Positions 1 through 6,224 of a stretch of 9,639 nt of DNA are shown here, piece by piece. The stretch is from Paraprevotella sp. GTDB lineage: Bacteria > Bacteroidota > Bacteroidia > Bacteroidales > Bacteroidaceae. The stretch's first letter is position 1, and each line of letters starts with the position of its first letter. The stretch is taken from the NCBI GenBank assembly GCA_021205005.1, contig JAJPYK010000060.1, positions 1 through 9,639 on the forward strand, written 5' to 3'. The position numbers were made by a program, and so were the translations under genes. A model generated the notes under the pieces. That model did no database searches and was not told the DNA's origin. It worked only from the letters and a program-made list of their open reading frames with translations.

Positions 1-570
1 TAAGTAAAGAGAGTAATGGTAAGCTTTATAATAGCGGAAAAGATTCCATCGATAAATATCTATCCCAATATCCGCAAATCAATAAATGGTATCTTTTTGA
101 CCATTATAACTGTACTTGTTCTCAACATGATGATAAAACAATATATCATTCCGGACAGGAACTGAATAAGGAACATTTCCTTTCCGCCCTTCAAAATGGA
201 GGAGATTCCGGATTGGATCATTTCCATGTGGTTTATCACATGGATCATTGCAATCCACGCAGTATTGGTACATCCTGCAAGGACAAGCACGAATATATGT
301 ATGTCCAAGATGTGGATAATCTAAAGAATGGAGGTTATCCACAAATAGTTATCTCAGGAGGCTGTGAACCAGCACAGTTTACAGAAAATTGTATTGTAGA
401 ACACTTCTTAACAAGTCAAAAAGGTGGTGCCGTAGCTTTTATTGGAAATGCAAATGTCGGATGGTCTAGTGAGCATAAACAATACAAAAAGTTTTTAAAA
501 TCATTATATAACGATGGATTTCAACAATTAGGCATATTATATGGAACTATGTTACAAAATTATCGAGATG
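1..570. other. AT-rich block inside the C25 gene (probable recombined segment)
   Basis: Hand count gives 190 G/C in bases 1-540 (35%), against 129 in bases 601-840 (54%). The change is abrupt: bases 541-570 hold 9 G/C and bases 571-600 hold 18. It falls just before the codons for the conserved LLGDPEMPVW motif. The reading frame is intact through the switch, so the gene is not visibly broken. Replacement of the peptidase part from a paralogue or another strain is an inference. Confidence 0.65.
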
Positions 571-3506
571 ACTACTACCGCCTCCACCTCTTAGGCGACC
601 CCGAAATGCCGGTATGGTCTGCCGTGCCGAAGAATTTGGAGGTCAACGTGACACCCACTCAGATGGAAGCCGGAACGAATACGATCACGGTACAGATTGC
701 CAACCTTCCGGCAGGAGAAGAAGCTACCCTCTGCCTCATGAAAGACATCGAAGCATATACCGTGGTGACGGTGAATGACACGAAACCGCACAGTTTCACC
801 TTCGGCCCCAAAATGCCGGGGGACATCAAGGTTACGGTCACCGCACGCAACTTCATCCCTTTTGAGGGGAAAATACCTGTACAAAGGAATAACGGAAATG
901 CAATATCCATTGTGGACATCGAGAAGTTTGATGGCACCCTCTATGGAGGGGGGACTTATAACCTGAACATCGGCCTGAGGGATGACGGACGCACCTCCGC
1001 TTACAACGTTTCGGCCAAACTGTCCACCTCGTCACCTTATGTCACCATAGTAAAGGATTCCGTTTATTACGGACTGTTGCACGAATTCTATACCGTAAGA
1101 GGAAAAAGCGACTTTACGGTCAAGGTCTCTTCCCAAGCCCCCGACATCGACCGGAGCGAACGGAATGCCGTATGCTTCTTCCTCTCCATCAGCCGGGACG
1201 GGACTGACGAGATAGAAGTCGATACGTTTAAGGTGGACCTGAAACAATTATACCAAAAGATCAATTATTTCTATATCAGAAAAACGTCCGACGGAGATTT
1301 GATTCCGGAACCCGGAGAAACTGTATGGGTCAACCTGAACAGGCAGTATGAGGGGAACGCTTCCTTGTTGACGAACACAGTGGTTCCTGTTGACACAGCC
1401 ATGGCAAAGATCCCTGATGGCGAACAGAATGCGCTCAACAGGCGTGTCATTATCAGCAAGAACTATAAAACCGGAGACCCTTTACGGCTGAAATATACAT
1501 TCCGGACCGACGGAAAGGCTACGGATTCGCTCACCGTGGACATCGCCAGACAGGCCGCATCGCCCGACCTTTCCCAAATACATACCCAATCGGAGAGTGA
1601 CGCCATTTCCCTGTATTGGGATAAGATGGACAGTACGAACCTGTATAATGTATATCGCAGCCTGAAGGAAGACGGGACCTATGTGCAATTGAACAAATCC
1701 CCCATCTCCACACGTTATTATAAGGACGAGACGGCAGGAGCGTTGACGGAGTACTATTACAAACTGGGCCTGGTTGCCGATGATTATTTTGAAATGGGAC
1801 GCTCCGAAGCGGTCAGATCCTGGACCACCTACCCCACTATGGGCATGTTCCCGCTTTCCATGGACATGAGCAGGCAATATGTCAACGAAGCGAATACGGC
1901 CGATTTCGATTATGACGGACAGAAGGAAATCATACTGACCGGACGAAACGACGAATGGACCCAAGGCACCCTCGCCGTCATCCGACCGGACGGGACAGAA
2001 CCTTATGACATCGACGGGAACGCCACCTCATACAGCGGTTTCGCCAATATTTCATGCAAAACGGAAGCGGTACCCGCCGTGGCGGATCTGAAAGGCGACG
2101 GAGAACCTTGCATCATCTCACTGACCAGAAATTATAACAACAGCAACGATTCCGTCATCTGCTTTTCTTCCTTAGACAAGAACGGGGACAAACTCCCCGA
2201 CATTTTATGGAAAACCGATATAGGAAAAATGTCGTGCTATCGGGGAGCCGTGGTGACGGACATTGACGTACCGGACCTGAAAGGGGAAAAAGAAATCATC
2301 TTCAGAAGCGAATTCTCCCAAAAGCCCGTGGTCGTCATGGACGCCGACGGACAGATCAAGGCAAGTTTCGGAAACTTCACCGGGGATTTCTTCGGGGGAT
2401 TGGCCGTGGCCGACCTGGACGGAGACGGATACAAGGAGATCATCTGCGGCGACAAGAACGGTTCCCTGTACGTATGGCGGCACGACGGAACTCCTTATAA
2501 ACAACGTTCCCCGTTCTTCTCCCGACCGGGACAAATGCTCAACTGCTCACCCGTGGTTTGCGATCTGGACGGAGACGGGGAGAAAGAGATCCTCATCACC
2601 ACAAGGAGCACCGCGCTGAGTCAGATCTTCGCCATCAAACAGGACGGCTCATGCGTGGGGAGCTTCGACACGAACTCGACAGAGCCTGCCACCATCCCTT
2701 ATGTCACTCATGGCATAGAGCATGCCTTGAGCGTAGGGGATGTGAACAAGGACGGAAATATCGAGGTCGTCGCCTTAGGACACGGATGCGTACGCGTATG
2801 GTCGCACACCGGAGACCTGCTGACGGATCGGGACGTACCGGGACTCTTCCCGGAAAGCGGAGAGTATATCAACGTCACGGCTCCGATCCTGGCGGACGTC
2901 GACGGGGACGAGACCTCTGAAATCGTTTTCCATCAGGACAACCTGATCTATGCCCTGCGCCACGACGGGACGGACGTGAAAGGATTCCCCATCACCGCGC
3001 CGGCTGAAATCATCAACGGCGTTTGCGTTTCGGACATGGATGGCGACGGAAAGAATGAAATCATCGCGGCAGACCTCGACGGCAACATCTCGGCCTGGAA
3101 AACCGACGGCAAATCCACGACCATAGAATGGGGACGCGCCCGCTTCGACACGGGGTTCACGGGGGAATACGTTCCCCATTATGAAGACCCCAAAGTGATC
3201 ACCGCATCCGCCGAATGGGAAGGAGGCACGTTCACCAACGACATCATCGTACGCGCCGGCACGTTCAGGATCGCCTCCGGAAAAAACTTGCAGATGCGCG
3301 AAGGATGCCGCATTCTGGTACTCGAAGGAGGAACGCTGGAAGTGGATGGAGGCACCATCGACAACGCCGATGTGTCGGTGAAGGCCGGCGGAACGCTGGA
3401 CATTAAGAACAACGGCGTCATACACCTCAACCGGTTCGGGAAAATCGAGGCCGGGAAAGGCGCCACCGTAAACGCGCTGTACGGGGAAGTGCAAACGGCC
3501 CGTTAA
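1..3506 (+). CDS. C25 (gingipain-type) cysteine peptidase with FG-GAP/VCBS propeller and C-terminal beta-solenoid, 5' partial
   Basis: The frame is open from base 3, so the start lies upstream; 1167 codons are visible. Residues ~1-205 are the end of a caspase-like C25 domain. A His in YHMDHCNP (residue 82) sits where gingipains have the GHG His. A Cys in ISGGCEPAQF (121) sits where they have the nucleophile. GGAVAFIGNANVGW and LLGDPEMPVW are further family landmarks. Residues ~207-295 resemble the Ig-like domain that follows C25 domains. Two more beta-sandwich stretches follow (~300-517), then an Fn3-like domain (~520-610). Residues ~615-1045 hold repeated calcium-loop motifs such as DLDGDGYKEI, DLDGDGEKEI, DVNKDGNIEV and DMDGDGKNEI, each leading into a strand-rich repeat, as in integrin-alpha-like propellers. 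The last ~100 residues have Gly/Thr-rich turns (EGGTLEVDGGTI, KAGGTLDI) typical of a parallel beta-helix. No type IX secretion CTD is seen. A secreted or surface protease or adhesin is inferred. Substrate is unknown, and the signal peptide would lie off-window. Confidence 0.85.
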   Translation, partial: SKESNGKLYNSGKDSIDKYLSQYPQINKWYLFDHYNCTCSQHDDKTIYHSGQELNKEHFLSALQNGGDSGLDHFHVVYHMDHCNPRSIGTSCKDKHEYMYVQDVDNLKNGGYPQIVISGGCEPAQFTENCIVEHFLTSQKGGAVAFIGNANVGWSSEHKQYKKFLKSLYNDGFQQLGILYGTMLQNYRDDYYRLHLLGDPEMPVWSAVPKNLEVNVTPTQMEAGTNTITVQIANLPAGEEATLCLMKDIEAYTVVTVNDTKPHSFTFGPKMPGDIKVTVTARNFIPFEGKIPVQRNNGNAISIVDIEKFDGTLYGGGTYNLNIGLRDDGRTSAYNVSAKLSTSSPYVTIVKDSVYYGLLHEFYTVRGKSDFTVKVSSQAPDIDRSERNAVCFFLSISRDGTDEIEVDTFKVDLKQLYQKINYFYIRKTSDGDLIPEPGETVWVNLNRQYEGNASLLTNTVVPVDTAMAKIPDGEQNALNRRVIISKNYKTGDPLRLKYTFRTDGKATDSLTVDIARQAASPDLSQIHTQSESDAISLYWDKMDSTNLYNVYRSLKEDGTYVQLNKSPISTRYYKDETAGALTEYYYKLGLVADDYFEMGRSEAVRSWTTYPTMGMFPLSMDMSRQYVNEANTADFDYDGQKEIILTGRNDEWTQGTLAVIRPDGTEPYDIDGNATSYSGFANISCKTEAVPAVADLKGDGEPCIISLTRNYNNSNDSVICFSSLDKNGDKLPDILWKTDIGKMSCYRGAVVTDIDVPDLKGEKEIIFRSEFSQKPVVVMDADGQIKASFGNFTGDFFGGLAVADLDGDGYKEIICGDKNGSLYVWRHDGTPYKQRSPFFSRPGQMLNCSPVVCDLDGDGEKEILITTRSTALSQIFAIKQDGSCVGSFDTNSTEPATIPYVTHGIEHALSVGDVNKDGNIEVVALGHGCVRVWSHTGDLLTDRDVPGLFPESGEYINVTAPILADVDGDETSEIVFHQDNLIYALRHDGTDVKGFPITAPAEIINGVCVSDMDGDGKNEIIAADLDGNISAWKTDGKSTTIEWGRARFDTGFTGEYVPHYEDPKVITASAEWEGGTFTNDIIVRAGTFRIASGKNLQMREGCRILVLEGGTLEVDGGTIDNADVSVKAGGTLDIKNNGVIHLNRFGKIEAGKGATVNALYGEVQTAR

Positions 3507-3514
3507 TATCTGAT

Positions 3515-3564
3515 CCGATGGGGGACTGACACACGATCTTATTTTCGTGCCGTCCCCCTATCGG
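3515..3564 (+). terminator. Strong hairpin just after the C25 gene (terminator or 3'-end stabiliser)
   Basis: The hairpin starts 8 bp after the stop codon. CCGAT plus GGGGGAC (3515-3526) pair with GTCCCCC plus ATCGG (3552-3564), with a single T bulged at 3559. Inside, CACGA (3532-3536) pairs with TCGTG (3545-3549) around an 8-base loop. No T-run follows directly, so it is not a textbook intrinsic terminator. It may end transcription with help from a factor or protect the mRNA 3' end. Confidence 0.6.
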
Positions 3565-3565
3565 C

Positions 3566-3599
3566 TTGATTTCCCACCGTATTTCAGCGGGGAAATCAA
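3566..3599. repeat. 10-bp inverted repeat
   Basis: TTGATTTCCC (3566-3575) and GGGAAATCAA (3590-3599) are perfect inverted copies around a 14-base loop. The repeat begins directly after the preceding hairpin. Its role is unknown; it could be part of a compound termination region. Confidence 0.6.
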
Positions 3600-3613
3600 A
3601 ATCTACTCTCCAC

Positions 3614-3633
3614 AAAAACAGTCCTGTTTTTTT
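3614..3633 (+). terminator. Weak intrinsic-terminator-like hairpin with T-run
   Basis: AAAAACA (3614-3620) pairs with TGTTTTT around the loop GTCC, and the T-run spans 3627-3633. The stem is almost all A-T, so alone it would be weak. Its place downstream of the strong hairpin fits the end of the C25 transcript. Confidence 0.4.
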
Positions 3634-3655
3634 CTTACGTCCTCGTCCTATCCCC

Positions 3656-3684
3656 GTCCCCTCCCGACTGCAATCGGACGGGAC
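3656..3684. repeat. Two-part GC-rich inverted repeat
   Basis: GTCCC (3656-3660) pairs with GGGAC (3680-3684), and CCGA (3664-3667) pairs with TCGG (3674-3677) around a 6-base loop, with small internal gaps between the stems. It could fold on either strand. Its role is unknown. Confidence 0.4.
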
Positions 3685-3763
3685 AAGCCCATCGACGACG
3701 AGAGCACAAAAAACTATTGTATCACAGAAAGATACGGCATAACAAGGGTTTACTGTTAACTCT

Positions 3764-3787
3764 GTAGGATAATCCCCTACATTTTTT
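3764..3787 (+). terminator. Possible short intrinsic terminator
   Basis: GTAGG (3764-3768) pairs with CCTAC (3776-3780) around a 7-base loop, followed by A and six Ts (3782-3787). The stem is only 5 bp. The T-run is also the outer end of the 23-bp inverted repeat that follows, so the two structures would compete for it. Confidence 0.25.
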
Positions 3788-3846
3788 CTCCGCAGATTGA
3801 TTTTCCGATCTCCGCAGAACGATAAATCAATCTGCGGAGAAAAAAT
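3781..3846. repeat. Perfect 23-bp inverted repeat with a third core copy in its loop
   Basis: Bases 3781-3803 and 3824-3846 are exact reverse complements separated by 20 bases. Each arm has an A/T-tract outer end (six Ts or six As) and the core TCTCCGCAGA. The core occurs at 3787-3796, again in the same orientation in the loop at 3809-3818, and inverted at 3831-3840. The three copies start exactly 22 bp apart. Either of the first two can pair with the third, so two alternative RNA folds are possible. No coding frame explains it. It could be a termination structure, a protein-binding site or a remnant of a small mobile palindrome. Confidence 0.85.
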
Positions 3847-4095
3847 TTCTTTCTTCCGCCATCCCAAATGCCGTATTTCTCATACTTGCTTTTATGTCCG
3901 CTCGTTTCGCGTTTTACCGACAGCCGCGTCGGGGCCGGAAATATTCTCCGAGCAGGATGTTACCCAAGTACTATTCAACCGTAGAAGCAGGGCCATAAGA
4001 CGACTTGTATATGAAAAACCTCGACTTGGAATCCTTTTTTAGGAGAAAAACGTGTCCTCCCCTCCTTATTTATCCGTTTTATGAGAATCTTTTCG

Positions 4096-4103
4096 TACCT
4101 TTG
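4096..4103 (+). promoter_or_regulatory. Bacteroidetes-type -7 promoter element for the metF operon
   Basis: TACCTTTG matches the TAnnTTTG -7 element of Bacteroides housekeeping promoters exactly and lies 17 bp before the metF ATG. A good TTTG box at the -33 position is not visible, so the match is half of the bipartite consensus. If it is used, the 5' leader would be only about 10 bases, leaving no room for a riboswitch. No Shine-Dalgarno sequence precedes metF, as is common in this phylum. Confidence 0.5.
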
Positions 4104-4120
4104 TCCAAATAGTACAAAAG

Positions 4121-5074
4121 ATGAACGTCATTGATTTGATTCACGACCATAAGGGAACGGCTTTTTCATTCGAGGTGCTGCCTCCGTTGAAGGGCACGGG
4201 CATCGACAGGCTGTTCTATACCATAGATACGCTGCGGGAGTTCAATCCGGCATATATCAACATCACCAATCACCGCAGCGAATACGTATACAAAGACTTG
4301 GGCAACGGCATCATGCAACGCTTGCGCATCCGCCGACGCCCGGGTACCATTGCCGTGGCAGCCGCCATACAGCGTCATTACGACATCCACGTCGTACCGC
4401 ACATCCTATGCAGCGGATATACGCGCGAAGACACGGAATACATGCTGCTCGACCTGCAATTCCTCGGCATCAGCGACCTGCTCGTCCTCCGCGGCGACAA
4501 GGCGAAAGAAGACCCGTTGTTCAAACCTACGGGAGACGGATATACCCATGCCACGGAGCTGCTGGCCTATGTCAACCGTTTCAACGAAGGTTTCTTTGCT
4601 GACGGTTCGCCCATCAAATCGCCGGGCGTACCGTTTTCATGCGGTGTGGCTTGCTATCCGGAGAAACACGAAGAGGCCCCCAACCTCGAAAGCGACCTGG
4701 CCCGGCTGAAACAGAAGGCGGACCTCGGCGCACAATATGCCGTGACGCAACTGTTCTATGACAACCGGAAATATTTTGAGTTCGTGGAACGGGCACGGCA
4801 AATGGACATCCGGATTCCCATCATACCGGGTATCAAACCGTTTGCCAAACTGTCGCAACTGACGATGGTGCCCAAAACGTTCCATTGCGACTTGCCGCAG
4901 GAGCTGGCCGTGGAACTGCAAAAATGCACAACCGACGAGGAAGTACGCCGGACGGGCATAGAATGGGCCGTACAGCAGTGCCGCGAACTGATCGCCCACG
5001 GCGTGCCCAGCCTGCATTTCTATACGGTTTCCGCCGTGGAAAGCATAAAGGAAATCGCCCGCCCAATCTATTAA
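4121..5074 (+). CDS. metF: Methylenetetrahydrofolate reductase
   Basis: This is a 317-residue FAD-dependent reductase. It converts 5,10-methylene-tetrahydrofolate to 5-methyl-tetrahydrofolate, the methyl donor for methionine synthesis, in the cytoplasm. It is slightly longer than the ~296-residue E. coli enzyme. The TIM-barrel landmarks are present: FSFEVLPP near the N-terminus with Glu18 in the place of E. coli Glu28, PHILCSGYTRE (93-103), LRGD (123-126) with Asp126 matching E. coli Asp120, GVACYPEKH (175-183), AVTQLFYD (207-214) and PGIKP (236-240). The ATG at 4121 gives the expected short N-terminus and follows the promoter element closely. It is the first gene of the apparent four-gene operon, 10 bp ahead of holB. 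The link with replication genes looks like shared transcription, not shared pathway. No met-type riboswitch is visible upstream. Confidence 0.96.
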   Translation: MNVIDLIHDHKGTAFSFEVLPPLKGTGIDRLFYTIDTLREFNPAYINITNHRSEYVYKDLGNGIMQRLRIRRRPGTIAVAAAIQRHYDIHVVPHILCSGYTREDTEYMLLDLQFLGISDLLVLRGDKAKEDPLFKPTGDGYTHATELLAYVNRFNEGFFADGSPIKSPGVPFSCGVACYPEKHEEAPNLESDLARLKQKADLGAQYAVTQLFYDNRKYFEFVERARQMDIRIPIIPGIKPFAKLSQLTMVPKTFHCDLPQELAVELQKCTTDEEVRRTGIEWAVQQCRELIAHGVPSLHFYTVSAVESIKEIARPIY

Positions 5075-5084
5075 TCCCGCCTCC

Positions 5085-6200
5085 ATGTTCAGTCAGGTCA
5101 TAGGACAAGCAGAAGTCAAGATGCAGCTCCTCCGCGAAGCGCAAGAGGGACGTGTGCCGCACGCACTCTTGTTTTGCGGTCCTCCGGGATGCGGAAAGCT
5201 GGCTTTGGCCGTGTCCTACGCCCAATATCTGCTGTGCCAGCACCCCGGCGAACAGGATGCCTGCGGGACTTGCCCTTCGTGCAAAGCCTCGGGCCACTTC
5301 GTACATCCCGACCTGCATTTCGTCTTTCCCGTCATCCGATACAAGACGGCGGAGAGTACCGTCTGCGATGTCTATCTGGAACAGTGGCGCAAGCGGTTGA
5401 AAAACGGATTGTACTTCGACCTGGACGACTGGCTCGCGGACATGAAAGCCGAAAACCAACAGGCTCTCATTTATGCCGCCGAAAGCAACCGGATTCAGCG
5501 TAAACTGGCCATGAAATCTACATTGGGCGGACGAAAAGTAATGGTGATATGGATGCCGGAGAAGATGAATGCGGAATGTGCCAACAAGTTGCTCAAGCTG
5601 ATCGAGGAACCTCCGGCCCAAACTCACTTTTTATTGGTCAGCGACGAGCCGGACAAGATCCTGCCCACCATCCTGAGCCGTACCCAACGCATCGAGGTAA
5701 AGGGTATCGACCATGAAAGCATGGTGGCCGCCTTGCGCCGCATCGTGCCCTCCGGAGACGTGGAAACGATTGCACGCAATGCCGACGGAAGCTACACCGC
5801 AGCGATAAAAAGTCTCGACGCCAGCCGAGACAATCTGCTCTTCTTCGACCTCTTCGTCATGCTGATGCGATTGAGTTACCAACGCAAAATCAAAGAGATG
5901 CGCAAATGGAGCGAACAGATCGCCGGCATGGGACGGGAACGCCAGAAAAATTTCCTCACTTACTGCCAAAGGCTGATCCGCGAGAATTTCATCTATAATT
6001 TCCATAGTCCGGAACTGAATTACATGACGCCGTCGGAAAGCGAATTCTCCAAAAACTTCGCACGTTTCGTCAACGAGCGCAACGTGATCCCGATCATGAA
6101 CGAATTGAGCCATGCGCAACAGGACATCGAACAAAACGTCAATCCCAGAATCGTGTTTTTCGACTTTGCCCTGAAAATGATTGTGCTGCTCATACAATAA
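5085..6200 (+). CDS. holB: DNA polymerase III delta-prime subunit (clamp loader)
   Basis: The 371-residue product is an AAA+-type clamp-loader subunit, which helps open the sliding clamp and place it on primed DNA. The opening FSQVIGQAEVK, the P-loop-like GPPGCGKL (32-39) and the LLKLIEEPPAQTHFLLVSD segment (169-187) are typical. Four cysteines (C51, C60, C63, C66) have the same 8-2-2 spacing as the zinc module of E. coli delta-prime. The P-loop has Leu where an active ATPase has Ser or Thr after the Lys, and the sensor motif reads SRTQ (198-201) instead of SRCQ. The first change fits the known lack of ATPase activity in this subunit. The ATG is 10 bp after the metF stop, and ricT follows 24 bp later. 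A holB-ricT neighbourhood is also found in Bacillus. Confidence 0.92.
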   Translation: MFSQVIGQAEVKMQLLREAQEGRVPHALLFCGPPGCGKLALAVSYAQYLLCQHPGEQDACGTCPSCKASGHFVHPDLHFVFPVIRYKTAESTVCDVYLEQWRKRLKNGLYFDLDDWLADMKAENQQALIYAAESNRIQRKLAMKSTLGGRKVMVIWMPEKMNAECANKLLKLIEEPPAQTHFLLVSDEPDKILPTILSRTQRIEVKGIDHESMVAALRRIVPSGDVETIARNADGSYTAAIKSLDASRDNLLFFDLFVMLMRLSYQRKIKEMRKWSEQIAGMGRERQKNFLTYCQRLIRENFIYNFHSPELNYMTPSESEFSKNFARFVNERNVIPIMNELSHAQQDIEQNVNPRIVFFDFALKMIVLLIQ

Positions 6201-6224
6201 CATATCAAAAACATCTGTAAGAGA

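Larger units (their letters stand above)
3507..4120. other. Hairpin-rich intergenic region without a convincing gene
   Basis: This 614-bp gap separates the C25 gene from metF. Bases 3515-3846 hold a series of inverted repeats, listed separately. Bases 3847-4095 hold nothing I can assign. Short open frames exist on both strands, but their translations show no family motif, biased composition or recognisable start signal, and several run straight through the hairpins. A promoter-like element for metF occurs at the right edge. Confidence 0.7.

Noticed and set aside
213..215. TTG at 213 as the start of the C25 gene
   Set aside because: The frame stays open to the left window edge, and a start here would remove part of the peptidase domain just before the catalytic His.
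2775..3494. 239-codon open frame antisense to the propeller region
   Set aside because: It is a shadow of the high-GC, Asp/Gly-rich repeats on the opposite strand. The sense frame has clear domain motifs and the antisense one has none.
3427..3867. 146-codon open frame on the minus strand across the intergenic region
   Set aside because: It overlaps the 3' end of the C25 gene and crosses all the hairpins. The translation shows no domain or sensible composition, and no promoter or start signal is seen.
3797..4042. 81-codon plus-strand open frame ahead of metF
   Set aside because: It starts inside the perfect inverted repeat, shows no recognisable motif and has no ribosome-binding or promoter signal.
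3957..4043. Possible remnant of a UmuD/LexA-type peptidase N-terminus (VEAGP, then a stop, then DDLYMKNLDLESFF)
   Set aside because: The likeness is short and interrupted by a stop codon, and nothing resembling the catalytic Ser-Lys region follows. Chance similarity is likely.
4833..5627. 264-codon antisense frame over metF and holB
   Set aside because: It spans two well-supported genes on the opposite strand and has no family signature.
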